Assembly (NCBI RefSeq): GCF_000760935.2
Contig: NZ_CP049744.1
Span: 2,945,501 to 3,009,500, forward strand
DNA: 64,000 bases
Source: Rhodococcoides fascians A25f
GTDB lineage: Bacteria; Actinomycetota; Actinomycetes; Mycobacteriales; Mycobacteriaceae
Reading direction: 5' to 3'
A program made the translations under genes and the position numbers. How positions within the stretch are numbered: the stretch's first letter is position 1; every line of letters starts with the position of its first letter. Below are positions 55,585 through 64,000 of the stretch, in pieces. The notes under the pieces were generated by a model. It was given only the letters and a program-made list of their open reading frames with translations. It had not been told where the DNA came from and made no database searches.

Positions 55585-56323
55585 GACATCGATCCTTCAG
55601 TACCTGGACGCGCAGGCGTTGGTCGATGCCGCGCGATCTCGCTTCGTCGAGGTCGTCACCGCCGCGCAGGCCGAGCGAGGCTCGGCTTCGGTGGTGCTCA
55701 CCGGCGGTGGCACGGGCATTGCGTTACTGGAAGCGCTGCGCCACGATTCCGGATCGATCGACTGGGGCAAGGTCGACATCTACTTCGGCGACGAGCGCTT
55801 CCTGCCCTCGGGTGACCCGGAGCGCAACGAGGTTCAGGCCGCCGAGGCACTGCTGGATCACGTCGACGTTCATCCTGATCGAGTCTTTCGAATGGCTGCG
55901 TCCGACGGGCCACACGGGAGCGACCCCGAGGTGGCCGCAGCGACGTATGCGCAGATCCTGCATTCTCGCTCCGAGGGAGAGCCGACACCGGCATTCGACA
56001 TCCACCTGTTGGGTATGGGAGGCGAGGGTCATATCAACTCGCTGTTCCCCCATACGGATGCCGTGCGCGAAGAGCATCGCTATGTCGTTGCCGTCGAAGA
56101 CTCCCCCAAGCCCCCACCGGTTCGCATCACGCTCACGCTGCCCGCGGTTCGCCGCGCACAGCACGTGTGGCTGCTCGTATCCGGGGCGAACAAGGCCGAC
56201 GCTGTCGCAGCCGCGGTGGGTGGGGCCGATTCGGACGAGGTCCCGTCGGCCGGCGCACTGGGTACCGAATCGACCGTGTGGTTCCTCGACTCCGGCGCAG
56301 CCTCCAAGCTGGACACCGTCTGA
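55577..56323 (+). CDS. pgl: 6-phosphogluconolactonase (DevB family)
   Basis: This enzyme hydrolyses 6-phosphogluconolactone, the second step of the oxidative branch. The 248-residue protein of the DevB/NagB-like family has VVLTGGGTGIALLEAL, DIYFGDERFLPSGDPERNE and DIHLLGMGGEGHINSLFPHTDAV. The ATG lies inside the last 8 bp of opcA. It ends the operon and is followed by two hairpins before the convergent ppc. Confidence 0.93.
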   Translation: MSKTSILQYLDAQALVDAARSRFVEVVTAAQAERGSASVVLTGGGTGIALLEALRHDSGSIDWGKVDIYFGDERFLPSGDPERNEVQAAEALLDHVDVHPDRVFRMAASDGPHGSDPEVAAATYAQILHSRSEGEPTPAFDIHLLGMGGEGHINSLFPHTDAVREEHRYVVAVEDSPKPPPVRITLTLPAVRRAQHVWLLVSGANKADAVAAAVGGADSDEVPSAGALGTESTVWFLDSGAASKLDTV

Positions 56324-56423
56324 TCCCCCACGACTAGTCGGTCTCGGCAACGTCGGGGTCACGTCCCTGCCGCTCGCCGTCGTTGTAGCCGGCGTCCCAG
56401 GCACGTCCTGGTTCCGGGTGACC

Positions 56424-56455
56424 GATCCGCCTACCGCTGGTGCGGTAGGCGGATC
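56424..56455. terminator. 14-bp perfect hairpin after pgl
   Basis: GATCCGCCTACCGC (56424-56437) pairs perfectly with GCGGTAGGCGGATC (56442-56455) around a TGGT loop. It lies 100 bp after the pgl stop and can terminate the tkt-tal-zwf-opcA-pgl transcript. Confidence 0.65.
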
Positions 56456-56534
56456 CGTCGCGCCAGGCATCGGTGTCGTTGCTGCACTGCCTCATACATC
56501 GTTGGACGCGAGCGGATACCCACCGGTTCCTCGC

Positions 56535-56584
56535 CCCTCGTGCGCGTTTTGCGCGTTCAGGACTACGCAAAACGCGCACGAGGG
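56535..56584. terminator. 19-bp perfect hairpin before the ppc 3' end
   Basis: CCCTCGTGCGCGTTTTGCG (56535-56553) and its exact complement (56566-56584) flank a 12-nt loop. It lies 12 bp from the ppc stop on the minus strand and carries TTTT within the stem. With the 56424 hairpin it fills the convergent region, and it may be a member of an intergenic repeat family. Confidence 0.6.
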
Positions 56585-56596
56585 CGGAGCCCGAGG

Positions 56597-59428
56597 CTAG
56601 CCGCTGTTCCGCAGTGCCGTCGCGAGGCCGTTCATCGTCAGCAGGATGCCGCGCTTGACGCGTTCGTCGTCGTCACCGTTGCGATAGCGTCGCAACATCT
56701 CGACCTGCATCTGATTCAGCGGTTCCAGGTAGGGGAACCGGTTGTGCACCGAGCGCTCGAGCGACGGGTTGTCTTCCAACAGACGACTGTGGCCGGTGAT
56801 CTTCAGATACATCCGGACGGTGGTGGCGTGTTCGGCCTCGATCATGCCGAAGATCCGCGCCCGTAGGTCTGCGTCGGGCACCAGTTCGGCGTACCGGGCC
56901 GCGATCCCCAGATCGGACTTGGCCATCACCTGCGCGAGGTTGGACAGGACGGTCTGGAAGAACGGCCACTTGCGGTACAGATCCGACAGCACCTCGAGTT
57001 TGCCGTCGTCGTCGCCTACCCACTCCTCGAACGCAGAACCGGTGCCGTACCAACCGGGCAGCATGACGCGGCACTGACTCCACGACATCACCCATGGGAT
57101 CGCTCGGAGGTCGTACACCGAGTTCGTGGGCTTCCGTGACGCAGGCCGCGAGCCGATGTTGAGCTCACCGACCTCGGCGACCGGCGTCGAGGTGCGGAAG
57201 TACTCGACGAATCCGGGCTCCTCGTGCACCAGACGGCCGTATGCCGCGCGGGCTTTCGCGGCGAGATCGTCCAGAATGTCGTAGGCAGCCTCCGCGCCGT
57301 CACCCAGGCCCTCGACATCGAGGAGAGTCGATTCCAGGGTTCCCGCGACGAGGGATTCGAGGTTGCGGCGCGCCATGGACGGTTCGGCGTACTTCGCCGC
57401 GATGATCTCACCCTGCTCGGTGAGTCGAAGCGATCCCTGCACCACGCCGGGCGGCTGCGCCAGAATGGCGTCGTAGCTGGGACCGCCGCCGCGGCCGACC
57501 GTGCCGCCGCGACCGTGGAAGAGCCGCAGCCGAATACCCGTTTTGCGTGATGCCTCGAGCAGATCCAGCTCGGCGCGATACAGGGCCCAGTTGGCTGCGA
57601 GATACCCGCCGTCCTTGTTCGAGTCCGAGTACCCGAGCATGACTTCCTGATTCATGCCGCGCCCGGCCACCAGAGCGCGGTAGATGGGAACGTCGAGGGT
57701 GGCGAGCAACGTCGCTGCGCCCTGCTGAAGATCCTCGATGGTCTCGAACAGCGGCACCACACCCACCGTGGACGTAGGCGACGCCCCATCGGTGCCGGGG
57801 TCGAAGATGCCGGCTTCTTTGAGCAGCAAGGCAGCCTCGAGCATGTCACTGACCGACTGACACATGCTGATGATGTAGTTCTGGATCGTGTCGGGTCCCA
57901 GGTGGTCGATGGCTTCCTTGGCTGCCCTGACGATGCCCAGTTCCTTGGTGGCGAGTTCACTGAGCTGCGCATTGGGGCCGATGAGCGGGCGCCGAGTGGC
58001 GAGTTCCTGCGACAGTACGGAGACCCGTTCATCCTCCCCGAGGGACATGTAGTCCGGGTGTACACCGGCCCACGCCAGCAGCTCGGCGACCACTTCCTCG
58101 TGTGTCTCGGAGTTCTGCCGCATGTCCAGAGCCTGCAGATGGAATCCGAACGTCTCGACCGATTGCCTGAGCCGGAGCAGGCGATCGTCGGCGATCAATC
58201 CGTCTCCGTCGGCCCGCAGGGCGCGATCGATGACGTCGAGGTCGTCGAGAATGTCTTGTGGACCGTTGTATTTCTTCGCTCCGAGGTCGATGCCGGACAC
58301 CGGAACCGCGTCGAGCACAGCACGAGCGGTGGCAGTCAGTCTGGCCCGGATACCGACGACGGCTACCCGGTACGGCTCGTCCGCCCGCCGATCGTCCGGT
58401 TCCGCCGATGCACCGGCCAGAGCCGTCAGCTCCTCGGTCACGTCGACCAGACGCGCAGACATGGACAGTTCCTTCTCCAGCGCCACCAATTCGTCCAGAT
58501 AGTGCTCGAAGGCGACGTAGCCCGCCTGGTGCGTCGCGGTGTGCACCACTTCTCCGGTGACGTTCGGGTTGCCGTCTCGATCGCCGCCGATCCACGATCC
58601 CGGGCGAAGGATGGGGCGGGGCAGCAGGTCGTCCTCGGGCCACCGTGCTCGCAGCGCTGCGCGCACATCGGCATTGAGGGCCGGCATGACGTCGAACAGC
58701 GAGGACTCGAAATAGCGAAGGCCGACTTCGATTTCGTCCTGAATTCGCAAGCGCGACAACCGAATCAGAGCGGTCTCCCACAGGGTCAGCACTTGCCGTC
58801 GAATCTGCACGTCGATGACGACCAATTCCTTCGTCGCGCTCGCAGCCTTGCCCTCGAGAGCTGCCGTGGCCACATCGCGCCGGCGCATCAGTTCGGTGAT
58901 CTTCGACTGCACGTCGAAGACGGTCCGTCGGCGTGTTTCGGTGGGATGGGCGGTGATGACAGGAGCCACCAACGCATCGGTCAACGCCGCGGCCACCTGC
59001 TCGCGCGTCGGGGCCGCAGCATCGATCTTCAGCCATGTTGCGTCGAGACTGCTGTTCTGTGGCGGATCCTCGCGATCGAGGTGGATCGCACGACGACGTT
59101 CGCGGTGCAGATCCTCGGCGAGGTTGGCCAGGAGCGAGAAATGACTGAAGGCTCTGATGAGCGGAACCGCTTGCACCACTTCCACATCGGTGTACCGACC
59201 GACCGAGTCGTCACGCTCTATCTCGGACCTGCGAACCGCGAAGGATTCGACTCGCGCCGCTTCGATCAGCTCGAAAACGTCGTCGCCCTCGTGCTCACGA
59301 ATGATCTCACCCAGGATGCCGCCGAGGTAGCGGATGTCCTCACGGAGAGGCTCGGTCAACTCTCGACCCTGAGCTGTCGGTGGGACGAAGGCTGGGGAAC
59401 CGACTGACTCGTAGGAGGATTCGCTCAT
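56597..59428 (-). CDS. ppc: Phosphoenolpyruvate carboxylase
   Basis: This enzyme forms oxaloacetate from PEP and bicarbonate and is the main anaplerotic step for many actinobacteria. The 943-residue protein has [18 protein letters not shown] with the catalytic histidine, [23 protein letters not shown], and [23 protein letters not shown] with the catalytic loop. It ends ATALRNSG, where bacterial enzymes usually end NTG. The second catalytic histidine lies in the VITAHP segment. It starts at ATG 59428, 52 bp after the secG stop. M. tuberculosis lacks this gene at the position, so it is a difference from the syntenic block. Confidence 0.95.
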   Translation of the reverse strand: MSESSYESVGSPAFVPPTAQGRELTEPLREDIRYLGGILGEIIREHEGDDVFELIEAARVESFAVRRSEIERDDSVGRYTDVEVVQAVPLIRAFSHFSLLANLAEDLHRERRRAIHLDREDPPQNSSLDATWLKIDAAAPTREQVAAALTDALVAPVITAHPTETRRRTVFDVQSKITELMRRRDVATAALEGKAASATKELVVIDVQIRRQVLTLWETALIRLSRLRIQDEIEVGLRYFESSLFDVMPALNADVRAALRARWPEDDLLPRPILRPGSWIGGDRDGNPNVTGEVVHTATHQAGYVAFEHYLDELVALEKELSMSARLVDVTEELTALAGASAEPDDRRADEPYRVAVVGIRARLTATARAVLDAVPVSGIDLGAKKYNGPQDILDDLDVIDRALRADGDGLIADDRLLRLRQSVETFGFHLQALDMRQNSETHEEVVAELLAWAGVHPDYMSLGEDERVSVLSQELATRRPLIGPNAQLSELATKELGIVRAAKEAIDHLGPDTIQNYIISMCQSVSDMLEAALLLKEAGIFDPGTDGASPTSTVGVVPLFETIEDLQQGAATLLATLDVPIYRALVAGRGMNQEVMLGYSDSNKDGGYLAANWALYRAELDLLEASRKTGIRLRLFHGRGGTVGRGGGPSYDAILAQPPGVVQGSLRLTEQGEIIAAKYAEPSMARRNLESLVAGTLESTLLDVEGLGDGAEAAYDILDDLAAKARAAYGRLVHEEPGFVEYFRTSTPVAEVGELNIGSRPASRKPTNSVYDLRAIPWVMSWSQCRVMLPGWYGTGSAFEEWVGDDDGKLEVLSDLYRKWPFFQTVLSNLAQVMAKSDLGIAARYAELVPDADLRARIFGMIEAEHATTVRMYLKITGHSRLLEDNPSLERSVHNRFPYLEPLNQMQVEMLRRYRNGDDDERVKRGILLTMNGLATALRNSG

Positions 59429-59479
59429 CCACCCAGTATCGTCGCTTCGTCACCAACTCGCACTCGGAGCCGAAGTGGA

Positions 59480-59713
59480 TCAGGTGTACTTGATCTCCAG
59501 GCCGATTCCGAGGATCGCGATGAGCCAGATCAGGCCGGTGAACACTGTCAGACGATCCAGGTTCTTCTCGACGACCGTGGAACCGGACAGGCTGGACTGC
59601 ACTCCGCCACCGAACAGACTGGACAATCCGCCACCCTTGCCGCGATGCAGCAGGATCAGCAAGATCAACGCCAGACTGGTGATGACCAGCAGAATATCCA
59701 GAAACAGATCCAT
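59480..59713 (-). CDS. secG: Preprotein translocase subunit SecG
   Basis: SecG is the small helper subunit of SecYEG. The 77-residue protein has two helices: MDLFLDILLVITSLALILLILL and LTVFTGLIWLIAILGIGLEI. The cytosolic loop HRGKGGGLSSLFGGGVQSSLSGSTVVEKNLD is typical. ATG 59713 has GAGG upstream; the open frame extends 70 codons further without support. It follows the gapA-pgk-tpiA cluster as in mycobacteria (Rv1440), with a hairpin in between. Confidence 0.93.
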   Translation of the reverse strand: MDLFLDILLVITSLALILLILLHRGKGGGLSSLFGGGVQSSLSGSTVVEKNLDRLTVFTGLIWLIAILGIGLEIKYT

Positions 59714-59769
59714 GTCCACCTCAAACTCGATTCGATGCCTCCAGCAGCCTACCTGGCCCCACGAACGGC

Positions 59770-59801
59770 TTCGGACACCCCGCCGAAGCGAGGTGTCCGA
59801 A
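59770..59801 (-). terminator. Hairpin between tpiA and secG
   Basis: TTCGGACACC (59770-59779) pairs with GGTGTCCGAA (59792-59801) around 12 nt. On the minus strand it follows tpiA by about 30 nt and precedes secG by about 60 nt, so it can end the gapA-pgk-tpiA transcript. No T-tract follows. Confidence 0.5.
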
Positions 59802-59831
59802 AATCGTTCGGTCGGCGTTGCCGATGACCGA

Positions 59832-60617
59832 TCAGGGCAGGGGTCCACCTGCGGCGATAGCCGACAGCGTGGCGAATTCGTCCGCCTTGAGCGACGCTCC
59901 CCCGACCAGGGCACCGTCGACATCGGGCTGGCCGACGATCTCGCCGACGTTCTTGGCGTTGACCGAGCCGCCGTACAGCACCCGCACGCCCGCCGCGACG
60001 TCGTCCGAGGACAGTGCCTTCAGTTCCTCGCGAATCGCCCCGCACACTTCCTGGGCGTCCGATGCCGACGCGACCCGACCGGTGCCGATCGCCCACACCG
60101 GCTCGTAGGCGATGACGACCTTGGAGATGTCGTCGGCCGACAGGCCGCTGAGCGAACCACGCAACTGAGCCACGTTGTAGGCCACGTGCTCGCCGGCTTC
60201 GCGGATGTTCAGCCCCTCACCGATGCAGACGATCGGGGTGAGGCCGTTCTTCAGCGCCGCCTTCGTCTTGGCCAGCACGACGGCGTCGTCCTCGCTGTGC
60301 AGAGTGCGCCGCTCGGAGTGACCCACCACTACGAAGGTGCATCCCAACTTGGCCAGCATCGAACCGCTGATCTCGCCGGTGAACGCACCCTTGTCCTCTG
60401 ACGACACGTCTTGCGCACCGTAGGTGAGCAGCAGTTTGTCGCCCTCGACCAGCGTCTGCACACTGCGAATGTCGGTGAACGGAGGGATCACCGTCACGTC
60501 GACCTTGTCGAAGTACTTCTCGGGCAACGAGAAAGCGATCTTCTGCACCAGCGAAATGGCTTCGAGGTGGTTGAGGTTCATCTTCCAGTTGCCCGCGATG
60601 AGCGGCTTACGTGCCAT
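59832..60617 (-). CDS. tpiA: Triose-phosphate isomerase
   Basis: This enzyme interconverts dihydroxyacetone phosphate and glyceraldehyde 3-phosphate. The 261-residue TIM barrel has GNWKMNLNH with the catalytic lysine, VVGHSERR with the catalytic histidine, [11 protein letters not shown] with Glu172, and VLYGGSVN with the phosphate loop. The ATG is 3 bp after the pgk stop. It is the third gene of gapA-pgk-tpiA. Confidence 0.97.
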   Translation of the reverse strand: MARKPLIAGNWKMNLNHLEAISLVQKIAFSLPEKYFDKVDVTVIPPFTDIRSVQTLVEGDKLLLTYGAQDVSSEDKGAFTGEISGSMLAKLGCTFVVVGHSERRTLHSEDDAVVLAKTKAALKNGLTPIVCIGEGLNIREAGEHVAYNVAQLRGSLSGLSADDISKVVIAYEPVWAIGTGRVASASDAQEVCGAIREELKALSSDDVAAGVRVLYGGSVNAKNVGEIVGQPDVDGALVGGASLKADEFATLSAIAAGGPLP

Positions 60618-60620
60618 GCG

Positions 60621-61832
60621 TCATGCCTCCAGGACCGATAGACCGGGGAGCTGCTTGCCTTCGAGGTACTCGAGGGATGCACCGCCTCCGGTGGAGATGT
60701 GCGAGAAGCCGTCGTCGGGCAACCCGAGGGTGCGCACGGCCGCCGCGGAGTCGCCGCCGCCGACCACGCTGAACGCGCCCTTCTCGGTGGCTCCGATGAT
60801 CGCTTCCGCAATGCCCTTGGTGCCGGCCGAGAACTTGTCGAACTCGAACACGCCGGCCGGTCCGTTCCAGAAGACGGTCTTGGCGTTCGAGAGCACGACC
60901 GCAAAACGACTGACCGAGTCCGGACCGATGTCCAGACCCATCCAGCCGTCCGGAATCTCGGAGGCCTTCACGGTCTTCGCCTCGGCATCCGCCGCGAACT
61001 TGTCTCCCACGACGATGTCGACAGGAAGGTGGATCACGTCACCGAAGCGCTCGAGCAAATCCTTGCAGACACCGATCTGATCCTCCTGAAGAAGCGAGTT
61101 TCCAACCGAATAACCCTGTGCCGCAAGGAAAGTGAAGGCCATGCCGCCGCCGATCACCAGGGTGTCGACCTTGGGAGCCAACGCCTCGATGACGCCGAGC
61201 TTGTCCGAGACCTTGGAGCCGCCGAGCACCACCGCGTACGGACGTGCCGCATCCTCGGTGAGCTTGGCCAGCACCTCGACCTCGGCAGCGACGAGGGTGC
61301 CCGCGTAATGCGGCAGCAACTGCGCCACGTCGTAGACCGACGCCTGCTTGCGGTGCACGACGCCGAATCCGTCGGAGACGAATGCCGCGTCGTCGCCGGC
61401 CAGCGCGACGAGCTCACGAGCCAGAGCAGCTCGCTCGGACTCGTCCTTGCTGGTCTCGCGCGGATCGAAGCGAATGTTCTCGAGCAGCAGCACGTCGCCG
61501 TCGGTCAGGCCCTCGGCGCGAGCCTCGGCGTCCTGACCCACCACGTCGCCTGCGAGCTGAACGTGGCGTCCGAGCAGCTCGCCGAGCTTCGCTGCGACCG
61601 GAGCCAGGCTGTACTTCGCGTCGGGCTTGCCGTCGGGACGACCGAGATGGGCGGTGACGATGACCTTGGCACCCGCCTCGACCAGTGCTCGGAGAGTCGG
61701 GATCGACGCCTGGATACGGCCGGGATCGGTGATCGTGCCGTCCTCGAGCGGGACGTTGAAGTCCGATCGCACGAGGACGCCACGGCCTTCGACACCGGCA
61801 TCGAGCAGATCCTGCAGTGTCTTGACAGCCAT
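60621..61832 (-). CDS. pgk: Phosphoglycerate kinase
   Basis: This enzyme makes ATP from 1,3-bisphosphoglycerate. The 403-residue protein has [19 protein letters not shown] and [22 protein letters not shown] in the N-domain, SDGFGVVHR in the hinge region, and [16 protein letters not shown] near the C-terminus. ATG 61832 ([10 protein letters not shown]) is chosen, because the frame extends 21 codons back only into gapA. It follows gapA by 5 bp. Confidence 0.97.
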   Translation of the reverse strand: MAVKTLQDLLDAGVEGRGVLVRSDFNVPLEDGTITDPGRIQASIPTLRALVEAGAKVIVTAHLGRPDGKPDAKYSLAPVAAKLGELLGRHVQLAGDVVGQDAEARAEGLTDGDVLLLENIRFDPRETSKDESERAALARELVALAGDDAAFVSDGFGVVHRKQASVYDVAQLLPHYAGTLVAAEVEVLAKLTEDAARPYAVVLGGSKVSDKLGVIEALAPKVDTLVIGGGMAFTFLAAQGYSVGNSLLQEDQIGVCKDLLERFGDVIHLPVDIVVGDKFAADAEAKTVKASEIPDGWMGLDIGPDSVSRFAVVLSNAKTVFWNGPAGVFEFDKFSAGTKGIAEAIIGATEKGAFSVVGGGDSAAAVRTLGLPDDGFSHISTGGGASLEYLEGKQLPGLSVLEA

Positions 61833-61837
61833 CGGTG

Positions 61838-62866
<1,029 letters not shown>

Positions 62867-62937
62867 CTAAAAGTTGTGAAAACAGATGTCTGGTCATGCC
62901 TGCATGCGGGGTGCCACACGCGGTTCCCACCCTAGTG

Positions 62938-62960
62938 TGCGCGCAGGCAGAGCGCGCGCA
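62938..62960 (-). terminator. Short GC hairpin after whiA
   Basis: TGCGCGC (62938-62944) and GCGCGCA (62954-62960) pair around 9 nt, 17 nt past the whiA stop on the minus strand and before the gapA promoter. It is a likely 3' end of the whiA transcript. Confidence 0.45.
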
Positions 62961-62977
62961 TCACTCGTCGGAGGCGG

Positions 62978-63961
62978 TCAGGCCTCGTCGAGCAGTTCCG
63001 CGGTGACCGCGGACTCGGTGTCCGGAATGCCGGTTTCCTTCGCCTTGCGGTCGGCCATGGACAGCAGACGTCGGATTCGGCCCGCCACCGCGTCTTTCGT
63101 CATCGGCGGGTCGGCCAACTGCCCGAGTTCTTCCAAGGAAGCCTGGCGATGCTGTACTCGGAGCGAACCCGCAGCAGCAAGATGATCCGGCACGTCCTCA
63201 CCGAGGATGTTCAGGGCTCGCTCGACCCGCGCTGCGGCGGCAACGGCCGCCCGCGCCGAGCGCCGGAGGTTGGCGTCGTCGAAATTGGCGAGTCGGTTCG
63301 CCGTGGCTCGCACCTCGCGCCGCATTCGACGTTCTTCCCAGACGAGCCTGGTGTCCTGTGCTCCCATGCGGGTGAGCAGCGCTCCGATCGCCTCACCGTC
63401 GCGCACCACCACTCGATCGGTTCCGCGCACCTCGCGGGCCTTCGCGGCCACTCCGAGTCGGCGGGCTGCTCCGACGAGCGCCAGAGCTGCTTCCGGTCCT
63501 GGGCAGCTGATCTCGAGCGCCGAGGATCGGCCCGGCTCGGTGAGCGAGCCGTGTGCGAGGAACGCACCGCGCCACGCAGCTTCGGAATCCCCCACCGTGC
63601 CACCGACCACCTGGGCGGGCAGTCCACGAACCGGGCGCCCGCGCAGATCCAGCAGTCCGGTCTGGCGAGCCAGGGCCTCCCCGTCCTTGGCCACCCGGAC
63701 CACGTAACGCGAGGTCTTGCGCAGTCCGCCGGCACCGAGCATGTGCACGTCGGAGGAGTAGCCGTACAGCTCGAAGATCTCGCGACGCAGCCGCCTCGCG
63801 ATGGACCCGAGATCCACTTCCGCCTCGACCACCACCCGACCGGCCACGATGTGCAATCCACCGGCGAATCGCAGGAGAGCGGACACCTCTGCCTTGCGGC
63901 AACTGACCTGACTGACGGTGAGCCTGCTCAGCTCGTCCTTGACCTCCGCTGTCATGGCCAC
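62978..63961 (-). CDS. whiA: Sporulation/division regulator WhiA
   Basis: WhiA is a DNA-binding protein with a LAGLIDADG-like homing-endonuclease fold and a C-terminal HTH. It is needed for sporulation in Streptomyces and linked to division in other Gram-positives. The 327-residue protein starts [38 protein letters not shown], then [17 protein letters not shown] and [17 protein letters not shown] segments. Its C-terminus carries [32 protein letters not shown], the HTH. GTG 63961 with GAGGGG upstream, or ATG 63955 overlapping the upstream stop, are both possible starts. Confidence 0.95.
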   Translation of the reverse strand: MAMTAEVKDELSRLTVSQVSCRKAEVSALLRFAGGLHIVAGRVVVEAEVDLGSIARRLRREIFELYGYSSDVHMLGAGGLRKTSRYVVRVAKDGEALARQTGLLDLRGRPVRGLPAQVVGGTVGDSEAAWRGAFLAHGSLTEPGRSSALEISCPGPEAALALVGAARRLGVAAKAREVRGTDRVVVRDGEAIGALLTRMGAQDTRLVWEERRMRREVRATANRLANFDDANLRRSARAAVAAAARVERALNILGEDVPDHLAAAGSLRVQHRQASLEELGQLADPPMTKDAVAGRIRRLLSMADRKAKETGIPDTESAVTAELLDEA

Positions 63962-64000
63962 GAAGTGATCCCCTCTCTGCCTGCAGCAGTCGGTGCAGTG
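63952..64000 (-). CDS. C-terminal end of a yvcK/cuvA-like gene (partial)
   Basis: A minus-strand frame enters from the right edge and ends [19 protein letters not shown] at TGA 63952-63954. That stop overlaps the ATG at 63955 of whiA (ATGA). In actinobacteria and Firmicutes yvcK sits directly upstream of whiA. Only 15 residues are visible, so the identity rests on gene order alone. Confidence 0.35.
   Translation of the reverse strand, partial: TAPTAAGREGITSWP

Noticed and set aside
57902..59407. Plus-strand frame of 501 codons opposite ppc
   Set aside because: It is antisense to a full-length PEP carboxylase, with no domain seen.

Overview
The window comes from a high-GC actinomycete, most likely a pigmented Rhodococcus or a close Corynebacteriales relative. 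The grounds are the G/C-rich third codon positions, the many GTG starts, the many start codons lying 6-8 nt behind a TAnnnT box with no Shine-Dalgarno (leaderless transcription), and mycolate-group genes such as MabA/InhA, MptB, OpcA and AcnR. From memory of the Mycobacterium tuberculosis H37Rv gene order, most of the window is the conserved Rv1423 (whiA) to Rv1496 (meaB) block, read here in inverted orientation. Nearly all of it is core chromosome. I see no prophage, insertion sequence, CRISPR array, tRNA or rRNA.

Layout. 1-7.6 kb is accessory metabolism: a GCS2-type carboxylate-amine ligase, an enoyl-reductase-like protein, a class III CoA transferase, an MHS-type MFS transporter, an OsmC protein and a nucleoside hydrolase. 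7.6-12.9 kb is methylmalonyl-CoA mutase (mutA, mutB) with its GTPase chaperone meaB. 13-18.3 kb holds a VTT membrane protein, a two-gene SatD/membrane unit, an SPFH-NfeD pair, DUF3097 and an Rv1486c-like protein. 18.3-21.1 kb is hemH, inhA and fabG1. 21.1-27.1 kb is a VWA, DUF58, MoxR, RipA-like and DUF6676 envelope cluster. 27.4-31 kb is aconitase with its TetR repressor AcnR. 31-35.7 kb has an ABC-F protein, an SDR coupled to a lycopene cyclase, and Ku. 35.7-42.2 kb is the SUF iron-sulfur operon sufR-B-D-C-S-U-T. 42.2-49.5 kb holds MptB, an ABC exporter, CtaA, an Rv1455-like protein, Qor and CtaB. 49.9-56.3 kb is the pentose phosphate operon tkt-tal-zwf-opcA-pgl. 56.6-63.9 kb is ppc, secG, tpiA-pgk-gapA, whiA and the end of a yvcK-like gene.

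Regulatory reading. The most informative signals are non-coding. A likely c-di-AMP (ydaO/yuaA) riboswitch precedes the RipA-like peptidoglycan hydrolase. A match to the AcnR operator fills the 17-bp promoter spacer of acn. A match to the SufR operator overlaps the sufR start codon. Inverted repeats sit on the promoters of satD and mutAB and in the qor divergent region. An 18-bp perfect hairpin lies just in front of hemH. The least described protein module is the SatD-like gene (cyclase-like N-terminus fused to a sigma-70 region 4-like HTH) with its overlapping membrane-protein gene.

Functionally the block joins central carbon metabolism (pentose phosphate, triose phase of glycolysis, anaplerosis, aconitase, methylmalonyl-CoA), Fe-S and heme supply (SUF, HemH, CtaA, CtaB) and envelope building (MabA/InhA, MptB, RipA, MoxR cluster).
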